Of a DNA stretch of 52,745 nt, positions 1 through 8,572 are shown piece after piece; the first letter of the stretch is position 1; every line of letters begins with the position of its first letter. Source of the stretch: Pseudomonas sp. K2I15 (GTDB lineage Bacteria > Pseudomonadota > Gammaproteobacteria > Pseudomonadales > Pseudomonadaceae); assembly GCF_002204795.1 (NCBI RefSeq), contig NZ_NIXO01000044.1, positions 1 through 52,745 on the forward strand. Direction: 5' to 3'. The position numbers and the translations under genes were made by a program. The notes beneath the pieces were generated by a model that searched no databases, was not told the origin of the DNA, and saw only the letters and a program-made list of their open reading frames with translations.

Positions 1-275
1 TTTTGATCTTGATCTTAGGCGCCCCGTTAAACCACGCTGGCCGAACGCAGGTAGTACGGAGCGGGTAAACCGGCAGGACGCCGGTTTAGCCGCGACGGGG
101 CAGGGACGCCCCGTCGCGGCGGCCCGCTTCGTGCTACCGGAGCTGAGGGCACACCGAGCCTAAGCGAGGTGCCGAGTGGTGGGGCAAGAGCGTTTTGCTT
201 ACTTTTGCGCTGTTCAAAAGTGAGCCGCTGTAAGAGCGGAACCCTAAGCAGCCGCTACCGCAATAACGGATATAC
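1..275. repeat. Non-coding dispersed repeat with two perfect hairpins
   Basis: This stretch shows no convincing gene. It contains two back-to-back perfect inverted repeats: a 9-bp stem at 66-88 (TAAACCGGC paired with GCCGGTTTA) and a 12-bp stem at 89-120 (GCCGCGACGGGG paired with CCCCGTCGCGGC). From memory, very similar text (a run ending in 'gtaagagcggaaccctaagcagcc') occurs many times between genes in P. fluorescens-group genomes and gives rise to spurious small ORF annotations. The dispersed-repeat call rests on that recollection; the hairpins are seen directly. Confidence 0.5.
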
Positions 276-291
276 ACACAAAACCCCCAGC

Positions 292-328
292 AAAAAAAAG
301 CCCCGCGACCGAATGCGGCCACGGGGCT
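292..328 (-). terminator. Rho-independent terminator of the mexEF-oprN operon
   Basis: On the minus strand a GC-rich stem (AGCCCCG paired with CGGGGCT, positions 299-305 and 322-328) is followed directly by a run of eight T. It lies 47 bp past the oprN stop codon, so it most likely ends the efflux operon transcript. Confidence 0.8.
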
Positions 329-374
329 AAAAATTGGCTGGATGCGACCAACCAAAGGAGCTCTTTAAGTCACA

Positions 375-1790
375 TCACTTCGCACTGGCGATCGTGGTAT
401 CCGGCTGCCACCCACCACCCAACGCCTTGTAAATCGCGACAATCCCGCGATACAGATCCACCTCGGCCTGAGCCTGTGAATCCTCGGCGGCCAAACGCTC
501 ACGCTGCGCGTCCAGCAACACCAGGAAGTCCACAGTCCCCTCGCGGTAGCGAATCTGCGCCAGATCCGCAGCAGCACGGCTCGACTCACTCTGCCGAATC
601 AGCGAAACCAGACGCTGCTGGCGTTTGCCGTAATCACTGAAGGCATTTTCCGATTCTTCCAGCGCCAGCAACACCTGCTGCTCATACGTCGCCAGAGCAC
701 CATCAGCCTCGGCATCCGCGCCACGCAACCGCGCCCGCACACTGCCAAGGTCAAACGCAGCCCAGGTAATGCTCGGGCCCAACGACCAGGCATTGGCCGC
801 TGCCGAACCAATCTGCGAACCCCGCCCGGCGGTAAACCCGAGGAACCCACTGAGGCTCACCCGTGGAAACAGGTCAGCCTTGGCCACCCCAATCCGCGCC
901 GTGGCCGCTGCCAACTTACGCTCGGCACTGAGAATGTCCGGACGACGTTGCAACAGTTGCCCCGGATCGCCAATCGGCAGCGCCTTGGCAATCGCCGGCA
1001 AGTCTTTCGGGCTCAAGTCCACGGTCAACTTGTCCGGGCGCTCGCCCAGAAGGGTAGCGATGCGATTACGTTCGCGTACCTCTTCGGCCTGCAGTTGCGG
1101 CACGCTGGCTTCTACAGCCGCCAGACGCGCATCGGCACGCACCACGTCCAACTGATCACCGACACCGGCATCCCGCAGGCTGACAGTGATGGAGCGCGAA
1201 TCTTCCTGGTTCTTCAGGTTGGCCACCGCGATTTTTTCGCGCAGTTGCGCGCCCCGCAGTTGACCGTAAGCGTCCACCAGCTCGGCAATCATGGTGACTT
1301 GCAGCTGATACAGATCGGCTTCGGCAACCTGTTGGTCAGCGTCGCTGGCCTCCAGGTTGCGGCGGATGCGCCCGAACAAATCCACTTCCCAGGCCATGTC
1401 CAGGCCCAGGTCATAACGCTCGCTGTTGACGCGCTGGGTGGTCTGGCCCGGAATCTGGCCTTTGCCCACATCGCTGCTGACGCGGCTGGTGATCACCGGC
1501 ATCACGTCGTTGGCGGCGTCGTCACGAATCGCCCGGGCCGCCCGCAGGCGGGCAAATGCCACTCGCAGGTCACGGTTACCGTTCAGCGATTGAGTCACCA
1601 ACTGGTTAAGGGTCGGGTCCTCGAACTGCTGCCACCAGATGCCTTCGAACTTTGCGTGGTCGTACTGCTTGGCGTCGGCGGCGGCCGTTACGTTGGCCGC
1701 CTCCAGTGGCTGGGTTTTATAGTCCGGGCCCACGGCACAGGCGCTCAGCGCCAGTACCAGCAAGCTCGGCAAAAAGACTTTCACGCTCAT
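375..1790 (-). CDS. oprN: Outer-membrane efflux channel OprN (RND pump)
   Basis: This 471-residue outer-membrane factor of the OprM/TolC family should form the trimeric exit duct of the MexEF-OprN multidrug pump. A lipoprotein signal ends in the lipobox LSAC at about residues 15-18, followed by VGPDYKT, a typical start of this family. Two outer-membrane efflux repeats follow. Stretches such as RDLRVAFARLRAARA and GFLGFTAGRGSQIGS match my recollection of P. aeruginosa OprN. The start codon overlaps the mexF stop (ATGA), so translation is probably coupled. It is the last gene of the operon, followed by a terminator. Confidence 0.93.
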   Translation of the reverse strand: MSVKVFLPSLLVLALSACAVGPDYKTQPLEAANVTAAADAKQYDHAKFEGIWWQQFEDPTLNQLVTQSLNGNRDLRVAFARLRAARAIRDDAANDVMPVITSRVSSDVGKGQIPGQTTQRVNSERYDLGLDMAWEVDLFGRIRRNLEASDADQQVAEADLYQLQVTMIAELVDAYGQLRGAQLREKIAVANLKNQEDSRSITVSLRDAGVGDQLDVVRADARLAAVEASVPQLQAEEVRERNRIATLLGERPDKLTVDLSPKDLPAIAKALPIGDPGQLLQRRPDILSAERKLAAATARIGVAKADLFPRVSLSGFLGFTAGRGSQIGSAAANAWSLGPSITWAAFDLGSVRARLRGADAEADGALATYEQQVLLALEESENAFSDYGKRQQRLVSLIRQSESSRAAADLAQIRYREGTVDFLVLLDAQRERLAAEDSQAQAEVDLYRGIVAIYKALGGGWQPDTTIASAK

Positions 1791-4700
1791 TGCTGTGTCT
1801 CCAGCTTCAAGGCTTTGGCCGCTTTGCGCGCTTCACCGCGTTCGACAAACCGGCGGATCAGTACATAGAACACTGGCGTCAGCAGCAGACCGAAGAAGGT
1901 CACGCCGATCATCCCGGAGAACACCGCCACGCCCATCGCATGACGCATCTCGGCACCGGCACCGCTGGACAACACCAGAGGCACTACACCCATGATGAAG
2001 GCGAACGAGGTCATCAGGATCGGCCGCAGACGCAGACGGCAGGCTTCCAGTACCGCAGCCAGCGGGTCGAGGCCTTCCTGCTGTTTATCCTTGGCAAACT
2101 CGACGATCAGAATCGCGTTTTTACAGGCAAGCCCCACCAGTACGATCAAGCCGATCTGGGTAAAGATGTTGTTGTCGCCGCCCGAGATGATCACCCCGGT
2201 GATGGCCGACAGCAGGGTCATCGGTACGATCAGGATTACCGCCAGTGGCAGGCTCCAGCTTTCGTATTGGGCGGCCAGTACCAGGAACGCCAGCAGTACG
2301 CAGAGCGGGAACACGAACAGCGCGGTGTTGCCCGAGAGGATTTGCTGATAGGTCAGGTCGGTCCACTCGTAGGTCATGCCGTTGGGCAGTTCGTCTTTCA
2401 ACAGTTTCTCGATCGCCACCTGGGCCTGGCCGGAGCTGTAGCCTGGTGCGGCGTTGCCGTTGATCTCGGCCGTGATGAAACCGTTGTAGTGCATCACGCG
2501 GTCCGGGCCCGAGGTGTCGCTGACCTTGATGAAGGTCGCCAGCGGGATCATCTCGCCTTTGTTGTTGCGCACTTTCAGTTGGCCGATCTGGTCTTCATCC
2601 TGGCGGAACTGTTGCTCAGCCTGCACGTTGACCTGGTAGGTACGCCCGAAGCGGTTGAAGTCGTTGGCATACAACGAGCCCAGATAGATCTGCAGGGTGT
2701 CGAAGATGTCGCTGATCGCCACGCCGTGGGTCTTGGCCTTTTCACGGTCGATGGCGGCATCGACCTGAGGCACGTTGACCGTGTAGCTGGTGAACAGGCC
2801 GAACAACTCAGGTACGCCACGGCTTTTGGTGATGACGTTCTGCACTTCTTTGTACAGCTCGTCATAACCCAGGTTGCCACGGTCTTCGACCTGCAGGCGG
2901 AACCCGCCAATCGTACCCAGGCCCTGTACCGGCGGCGGAGGGAAGATCGCCATGTAGGCTTCCTGGATGCTGCTGTACTTGCCGTTCAGTGCACCGGCAA
3001 TCGCACCGGCAGACAGGCTCGGGTCTTTACGCTCATCGAACGGCTTCAAAGTCACGAACACGATGCCGTTGTTCGGGCTGTTGGTAAAACCGTTGATCGA
3101 CAAGCCAGGGAAGGCGATCGCGCTTTCCACGCCGGGCTGTTTCATCGCGATGTCCGACATGCGCTTGATCACATCTTCGGTGCGGTCCAGGCTGGCGGCG
3201 TCCGGCAATTGCGCGAAAGCCACCAGGTATTGCTTGTCCTGGGCCGGTACGAAACCGGTTGGCGTGTGGGCAAAGCCCAGCCAGGTCAGGACCATCAGGC
3301 CGGCGTACAGGAACAGCGCGATGCCACTGCCGCGAATCACTCGGCGTACCGTGCCCACGTAACCATGGCTGGCTTTGTCGAAGAAGCGGTTGAATGGTTT
3401 GAACAACCAGCCACCCAGCAACTTGTCGAGGAACCTGGAGAAACCGTCTTTTGGTGCGTTGTGGCCTTTAAGCAATACCGCTGCCAGGGCAGGGGACAAG
3501 GTCAGCGAGTTAAACGCCGAGATCACCGTCGAAATCGCAATGGTCAAGGCGAACTGCTTATAGAACTGCCCGGTCAAGCCACTGATAAAGGCCGCTGGAA
3601 TGAACACCGCACACAGCACCAACGCGGTCGCGATGATCGGGCCGGTCACTTCGCTCATGGCCTTTTCAGTCGCCTGGAAGGGTTCCAGTCCCAATTCAAT
3701 GTTCCGCTCGACGTTCTCCACCACCACGATGGCGTCGTCCACCACGATACCAATCGCCAACACCAGCCCGAACAGCGACAGCGCATTGAGCGAAAAGCCG
3801 AACAGGTGCATCACCGCAAACGTACCGATCAACGAGACTGGCACTGCCACCAGCGGAATGATCGACGCGCGCCAGGTCTGCAGGAACAGAATCACCACCA
3901 GCACCACCAGGATCAGTGCTTCGAACAAGGTGTGGACCACGGCCTCGATGGAGCCGCGCACGAACACGGTCGGGTCGTAGGCGATTCGGTAATCCATGCC
4001 TTCCGGGAAGCTCTGTTTCAGCTCCGCCATCTTGGCGCGCACTTCATTGGAGATGTCGATTGCGTTGGAGCCCGGGCGCTGGAAGATCGGTATCGCCACG
4101 GCCGGCTGGTTATCGATCAACGAGCGCAGCGCGTATTGGCTGGAGCCCAGCTCAACCCGCGCGATGTCCTTCAGGCGCGTGATTTCGCCGTTATCGCCGG
4201 CACGAATGACGATATTTTCGAACTCTTCCTCAGTCACCAGGCGGCCCTGGGTATTGACCGACAGTTGGAAGCTGGTGTCGTTGGGCGCAGGCTGCGCGCC
4301 CAACGCACCGGCCGCCACCTGACGGTTCTGTTCGCGAATGGCCGTCACCACATCGGTGGCAGTCAGGTTGCGGGAGGCGGTCTTGTTCGGGTCCAGCCAC
4401 ACGCGCAGGGAGTAATCGCCCATGCCGAACAGCTGCACGTCGCCCACGCCGCCCAGTCGTGCCAACTCGTCCTTGATATTGAGGATCGCGTAGTTGGACA
4501 GGTAGAGCATGTTGTAGCGCTGGTCCGGGGAGGTGATGTGCACCACCATGGTCAGGTCGGGGGAGGCCTTGTCCACGGTGATACCGATGCGCGTCACTTC
4601 CTCAGGCAGTTTTGGCTGGGTCCGGGTTACACGGTTTTGCACCTGCACCTGCGCGTTGTCCAGGTCGGTGCCCAGGGCGAAGGTGATGGTCAGGGTCAGC

Positions 4701-4966
4701 TTGCCGTCGGCGGTCGACTGCGAGGACATGTACAGCATGTTCTCGACGCCGGTGATGGCTTGCTCCAGGGGCGCGGCCACGGTTTCACCGATGACTTTGG
4801 GGTTGGCGCCCGGGAAGTTGGCGCGTACCACTACGGTCGGCGGCACCACTTCCGGGTATTCGCTGATCGGCAACTGGAACAGCGAGATCGCACCGGCGAT
4901 CAGGATCAACAGCGAAAGCACCGCTGCGAAGATCGGCCGCGAAATGAAGAACTTGGAAAAATTCAT
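1787..4966 (-). CDS. mexF: RND multidrug efflux transporter MexF
   Basis: This 1059-residue inner-membrane resistance-nodulation-division transporter uses the proton gradient to expel drugs such as chloramphenicol, fluoroquinolones and trimethoprim in the known MexEF systems. The N-terminus has transmembrane segment 1 with the hallmark FISRPIFAAVLSLLI. Next come the periplasmic porter domains and the TM4 region with GIVVDDAIVVVENVERN, which carries the paired aspartates of the proton relay. A second half repeats this plan. Length and local sequence fit MexF rather than MexB or MexD. It sits between mexE (15-nt gap) and oprN (4-nt overlap). Confidence 0.95.
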   Translation of the reverse strand: MNFSKFFISRPIFAAVLSLLILIAGAISLFQLPISEYPEVVPPTVVVRANFPGANPKVIGETVAAPLEQAITGVENMLYMSSQSTADGKLTLTITFALGTDLDNAQVQVQNRVTRTQPKLPEEVTRIGITVDKASPDLTMVVHITSPDQRYNMLYLSNYAILNIKDELARLGGVGDVQLFGMGDYSLRVWLDPNKTASRNLTATDVVTAIREQNRQVAAGALGAQPAPNDTSFQLSVNTQGRLVTEEEFENIVIRAGDNGEITRLKDIARVELGSSQYALRSLIDNQPAVAIPIFQRPGSNAIDISNEVRAKMAELKQSFPEGMDYRIAYDPTVFVRGSIEAVVHTLFEALILVVLVVILFLQTWRASIIPLVAVPVSLIGTFAVMHLFGFSLNALSLFGLVLAIGIVVDDAIVVVENVERNIELGLEPFQATEKAMSEVTGPIIATALVLCAVFIPAAFISGLTGQFYKQFALTIAISTVISAFNSLTLSPALAAVLLKGHNAPKDGFSRFLDKLLGGWLFKPFNRFFDKASHGYVGTVRRVIRGSGIALFLYAGLMVLTWLGFAHTPTGFVPAQDKQYLVAFAQLPDAASLDRTEDVIKRMSDIAMKQPGVESAIAFPGLSINGFTNSPNNGIVFVTLKPFDERKDPSLSAGAIAGALNGKYSSIQEAYMAIFPPPPVQGLGTIGGFRLQVEDRGNLGYDELYKEVQNVITKSRGVPELFGLFTSYTVNVPQVDAAIDREKAKTHGVAISDIFDTLQIYLGSLYANDFNRFGRTYQVNVQAEQQFRQDEDQIGQLKVRNNKGEMIPLATFIKVSDTSGPDRVMHYNGFITAEINGNAAPGYSSGQAQVAIEKLLKDELPNGMTYEWTDLTYQQILSGNTALFVFPLCVLLAFLVLAAQYESWSLPLAVILIVPMTLLSAITGVIISGGDNNIFTQIGLIVLVGLACKNAILIVEFAKDKQQEGLDPLAAVLEACRLRLRPILMTSFAFIMGVVPLVLSSGAGAEMRHAMGVAVFSGMIGVTFFGLLLTPVFYVLIRRFVERGEARKAAKALKLETQQ

Positions 4967-4981
4967 CTTGAGTTGTATCCC

Positions 4982-6223
4982 TTAACCGCGTGGAGTCGCG
5001 ACGCTGGCGAGCTTGGGCGCGGCTTTATCCGGCGCCACTTGCTCCAGGTTGCTGGCTTCAAGCGCTTGTCGTTGTTGGGCCAGGGCGGCGAGGGTTTCCT
5101 TGCTGGCCATCGGGATGGTTTCCGGAGCAACCGGCGAACCCGGGCGAACGCGTTGCAAGCCCTTGACGATAATCGTGTCGTCCTTGGTCAGGCCGCTGCG
5201 CACGATGCGCAAGCCTTCGATCTTCGGCCCCAGTTCCACGGCGCGATAGGCTGGCTTGTCGCCGTCCATCACCAGCACGAACTTCTTGCCAAGGTCGGTG
5301 CCCACGGCCTCGTCGCTAATCAACACGGCGGAGTAAGTGCCGCTGCCGACCAGCTTCAAGCGGGCATACAGGCCAGGGGTGTATTCGCCCTTGCTGTTAT
5401 CAAACACGGCGCGACCCCGAATGGTCCCGGTGGCCGGGTTGACCTGGTTGTCGACGAAGTTCATCTGGCCCAGGTGCGGGTTACCGGTTTCGTTGGAAAG
5501 GCCCAGGTACACCGGGGTGGTAGCGCCACGACGACCCTGGCGCGCGAGTTCGGTGTACTTGAGGTACACGCGCTCATCGGCGTCGAAGTAGGCGTAGACC
5601 TTGTCGGTGGAGACCACGCTGGTGAGCGCGGTGACATCGGCGGTCACCAAGTTGCCGGCGGTGATCTCGGCACGGCTTACACGACCACTGATGGGCGAGG
5701 TGACGCGAGTGAAGCTCAGGTTCAGCTTGGCCAGGTCCAACTGCGCCTGGATCCCGGCAACAGCGGCGCGGGCTTCCTGGGCGGCGGTGGTGCGCGAGTC
5801 GGCCAGTTCGGCAGAGATCGCATTGCTCTGGCGCAGGCGGTCGCCGCGCTGGGCTTCGTTATCGCTGCGGGTGGCGGCGGCGCGGGTTTGCGCGAGCTGT
5901 GCTTCGAGGCGGCGCACTTCAGCCTGGAATGGACGCGGGTCAATCTGGAACAGCAGGTCGCCTTTCTTGACCAGCGCGCCTTCGGTGAAGGCTACCTGAT
6001 CAATCTGGCCCGACACGCGCGGACGGATCTGCACGGTTTCCGGCGCTTCGAGGCGGCCGGTGAACTCGTCCCACTCGTTGACCGGTTGTTCCAGCACCTT
6101 GGCCACGCTGACGTGGCTGGGTGGCATGGCGGCTGCTTGTTCCGGGGCCTTGCCGCAGGCGCTCATTACCACCACGGCCAAAATGGCCAGGGGAAAGCGC
6201 AAATGTTTGAGTGACTGTTCCAT
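4982..6223 (-). CDS. mexE: Periplasmic adaptor MexE of the RND pump
   Basis: This membrane-fusion protein of about 413 residues bridges MexF and OprN. A lipoprotein-type signal ends in MSAC near residue 22. It is followed by the barrel-sandwich (lipoyl-like) half with RLEAPETVQIRPRVSGQI, an alpha-hairpin rich in Ala and Gln (QLAQTRAAATRSDNEAQRGD), and the second lipoyl half with SPISGRVSRAEITAGNLV. I prefer the ATG at 6223 because GGCGG lies 9 nt upstream. An in-frame ATG at 6232 would add MYL but leaves no room for a ribosome binding site. This is the first gene of the operon. Confidence 0.92.
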   Translation of the reverse strand: MEQSLKHLRFPLAILAVVVMSACGKAPEQAAAMPPSHVSVAKVLEQPVNEWDEFTGRLEAPETVQIRPRVSGQIDQVAFTEGALVKKGDLLFQIDPRPFQAEVRRLEAQLAQTRAAATRSDNEAQRGDRLRQSNAISAELADSRTTAAQEARAAVAGIQAQLDLAKLNLSFTRVTSPISGRVSRAEITAGNLVTADVTALTSVVSTDKVYAYFDADERVYLKYTELARQGRRGATTPVYLGLSNETGNPHLGQMNFVDNQVNPATGTIRGRAVFDNSKGEYTPGLYARLKLVGSGTYSAVLISDEAVGTDLGKKFVLVMDGDKPAYRAVELGPKIEGLRIVRSGLTKDDTIIVKGLQRVRPGSPVAPETIPMASKETLAALAQQRQALEASNLEQVAPDKAAPKLASVATPRG

Positions 6224-6299
6224 GAGGTACATCCGCCAATGTATTTAAGATGGGCGGATCATGCTCGGCGGGGTGCTATCTCACGAATCGAATGAAACA

Positions 6300-6324
6300 A
6301 AGGTAACTATCATTCGGAATGATA
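6300..6324 (-). promoter_or_regulatory. Candidate MexT-type LysR box upstream of mexE
   Basis: Read on the minus strand, ATCA-N5-AATGAT-N4-ACCTT fits the layout of the published MexT consensus ATCA-N5-GTCGAT-N4-ACYAT, with exact spacing and a partial match in the second and third blocks. It overlaps a perfect palindrome with 8-bp arms, TATCATTC-G-GAATGATA (6308-6324). It lies about 80 bp upstream of mexE, a suitable place for an activator. Binding is inferred, not shown. Confidence 0.5.
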
Positions 6325-6448
6325 TAAGCGTAGAGCAAGCCCTCTAGCATGCGGGTTTCGTTAGGGAGCTATCAATGCTGTTGATGACAAAGGACTGTTG
6401 CGCAAGATGCAAGGAACAGCAGGCCACACACACTGTCGAGCGTGTTCA

Positions 6449-6859
6449 CTATTCAAATGTGCAGAGCGCGGGGTTGGTTGCCTTGCATTCGTTTTCTGCC
6501 CAGGCGCTGCCGACCGGTTTGGTATTGACTTGGGTTTTCAGGGTCATGCGCACCGGTTCATGGTTCTGATCCAGATAGTGGCAAGCGACAGAGGATGGAC
6601 CTTTATTGCTTTGGATGAGCGCTTTTTCAAACTCGACCTGATGCAACTCCGACTGTTCCGTCATCGGGTTTTCCCCGGTCCATTGCTGGCCGCCGGGACC
6701 GGTGGCCGCATAGACAATCACTTCCCCGGTAGCGGTCTTTTTGAAAGCTTGTGTAAGCGCGTTCGTGGGCGGGCAGGCGCCAGTCGCTGCGTAGGCGTTG
6801 CCCGTCAAGGCCATCAGGGCAATCACGAGAGTTGAAGTTTTGTTGAACTGCCTATTCAT
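6449..6859 (-). CDS. Small secreted protein, DUF3757-like
   Basis: This exported protein of about 136 residues has unknown function. A Sec signal peptide ends near NAYA (about residue 24). The mature part has a CPPTNALTQAFKK start, a WTGENP motif and three further cysteines (ACHY, NEC, ALC), so it may carry disulfides. The overall pattern reminds me of DUF3757 periplasmic proteins; this is recognition from memory and not certain. I chose the ATG at 6859, with AGGAG 8 nt upstream, over a GTG one codon earlier. It has its own gap to mexE and is probably monocistronic. Confidence 0.65.
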   Translation of the reverse strand: MNRQFNKTSTLVIALMALTGNAYAATGACPPTNALTQAFKKTATGEVIVYAATGPGGQQWTGENPMTEQSELHQVEFEKALIQSNKGPSSVACHYLDQNHEPVRMTLKTQVNTKPVGSAWAENECKATNPALCTFE

Positions 6860-6946
6860 CACGCGTGCTCCTGATCAGGCGAACTATACGTTGGCCGCAT
6901 GCCACATGATCTGAAGACTAGCCCAAACAGGCAACGCCGGGCGGTG

Positions 6947-7333
6947 CTAAATCCACACGTCGTTGATCGCCGTCCGCCCCCCACCCACGGTGCCGGTGTT
7001 CAACACACCGCAGGGTTCGATCAACAGCAACTTGACCTCACCCTGTGCGTACGGCTTGTGCTCAACCCCTTTGGGCACCACGTACATTTCGCCTTGCCCG
7101 ATCGTCACTGCGCCATCGTGAAAATCGATGCGCAGTGTGCCTTCCAGGACGATAAAGGTTTCATCGGTATCGGCATGGTCGTGCCAGATGAAGTCACCTT
7201 CAATCTTCACCACCTTGAACTGGTAGTCGTTCATTTGAGCGACGACCTTGGGCGCCCATTGCTCGCTGAACAGGGCGTATTTTTGCGCGAAGTTGATCGG
7301 TGCGTAATTCGTCGAGGCGGAGTTGACAGGCAT
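6947..7333 (-). CDS. Single-domain cupin protein
   Basis: This 128-residue soluble protein has one cupin beta-barrel. Cupin motif 1 is visible as HDHADTDETFIVLEG, giving the usual two His and one Glu metal ligands. Motif 2 is visible as GEMYVVPKGVEHKPYAQ, giving the final His. Such small cupins include isomerases, dioxygenase-like enzymes and sensors, and nothing here selects among them. It is transcribed divergently from the sugar-type ABC importer operon, with 252 bp between the two starts. A role in the same pathway is possible but inferred only from position. Confidence 0.8.
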   Translation of the reverse strand: MPVNSASTNYAPINFAQKYALFSEQWAPKVVAQMNDYQFKVVKIEGDFIWHDHADTDETFIVLEGTLRIDFHDGAVTIGQGEMYVVPKGVEHKPYAQGEVKLLLIEPCGVLNTGTVGGGRTAINDVWI

Positions 7334-7585
7334 TGGAGATTCCAGGGTTTCAAGTCATCGGAGCCTTACGTTAGGCCCAACGGCCCGCCGGATATTGAAT
7401 GATCGTGCAGTGCGAGGGAGCCCAACTGTTGGCCAGGCAACAGCAATCGGGCAGTTGTGGTTTGCACGGGACAGCGCGACGCCACGTTGTGTTTTCATCC
7501 AATTGATTTTATTGATAATTATTTGTGGCATGGGCTCTGCAATACACAGGTGAACCCTTTCACCCGTCGCTTCGCGGAGCCCTGT

Positions 7586-8572
7586 ATGCCTTGCACCTTT
7601 TTCTCGCGTTCACATTACATCTTGCTTGGCGCAGCGTTGTTGCTGGGCCACGCCGCCGTGTCCCAGGCCGCCGAGGGCGATGACGCGGTGCCGTCCCTCG
7701 CCGGCAAGCGCATCGCGGTGAGCATGACCGGCACCAGTCACTATTTCGATATCAAGGCGTTCCAGGCGCAAGTCGATGAGATCAAGCGCCTTGGTGGCAC
7801 GCCCATCACCCTCGACGCGGGGCGCAATGACAAGAACCTGGTGACCCAATTGCAAACGGTGGTCACCCAGAAACCCGATGCCGTGATCCAGACCCTCGGC
7901 ACTCTCAGCGTGATCGACCCGTGGCTCAAGCGCATCAGCAAGGCCGGCATCCCGCTGTTCACCATCGATGCGCCTTCGCAATACAGCCTCAACAACACCA
8001 CCTCGGACAACGTAGCCACTGGCAAGGCCCTGGCTGACCAGTTGATCAAGGACGCCGGCGGCAAGGGCAAGATCCTGGTGTTCAACGGCTTCTACGGCGT
8101 GCCGGTGTGCGCGATTCGCTACGACCAGTTGAAGCTGGCGCTCAAGGACCACCCGCAGTTGGAGATCATCGAGCCGGAACTGCGGGATGTGATCCCCAAC
8201 ACCGTGCAGGATGCCTATTCCCAGGTGTCGGCGTTGCTCAACAAGTACCCGGCCGGCAGCGTCTCGGCGATCTGGGCGGCGTGGGACATTCCGCAACTGG
8301 GTGCGAGCAAGGCGTTGATCGATGCCAAGCGCACCGAGATCAAGACCTACGGCGTGGACGGCACACCTGAAGTGCTGGAGCTGCTTGGCCAGGCGAACTC
8401 GCCGGTGGGCGCGGTGGTCGCCCAGCAGCCGGCGCTGATCGGCAAGACTGCGGTGCAGAACGTGGCCCGTTACCTGGCCGGGCAGCGCGACTTGCCCAAG
8501 GAAACCCACGTAGCGACGCTGCTGACCACGGCTAACAACCTGGCGCAGGTTCAGCAACTGCGGGGTGATTGA
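7586..8572 (+). CDS. Sugar-type ABC importer, periplasmic binding protein
   Basis: This 328-residue type-I periplasmic binding protein belongs to the ribose/galactose-binding class (Peripla_BP_4). A signal peptide with hydrophobic core ILLGAALLLGHAAV ends at about SQAA. The mature part opens with GKRIAVSMTGTSHYFD, where substrate-binding proteins of this class begin their first Rossmann-like lobe. Another typical stretch is KPDAVIQTLGT. The start at 7586 has GGAG 6 nt upstream. An open frame extends 43 codons further but lacks any signal-like sequence. It is followed without a gap by the ATPase gene. The substrate is not evident. Confidence 0.85.
   Translation: MPCTFFSRSHYILLGAALLLGHAAVSQAAEGDDAVPSLAGKRIAVSMTGTSHYFDIKAFQAQVDEIKRLGGTPITLDAGRNDKNLVTQLQTVVTQKPDAVIQTLGTLSVIDPWLKRISKAGIPLFTIDAPSQYSLNNTTSDNVATGKALADQLIKDAGGKGKILVFNGFYGVPVCAIRYDQLKLALKDHPQLEIIEPELRDVIPNTVQDAYSQVSALLNKYPAGSVSAIWAAWDIPQLGASKALIDAKRTEIKTYGVDGTPEVLELLGQANSPVGAVVAQQPALIGKTAVQNVARYLAGQRDLPKETHVATLLTTANNLAQVQQLRGD

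Noticed and set aside
134..355. A 73-codon minus-strand frame in the first 360 bp
   Set aside because: It lies across a terminator and a dispersed repeat whose copies are known to give spurious frames; no ribosome site.
1652..6214. A plus-strand open frame of about 1520 codons opposite mexE, mexF and oprN
   Set aside because: It is antisense to a clear efflux operon, has a His/Gln/Arg-rich composition typical of reverse reading of high-GC genes, and has no family-like segments.
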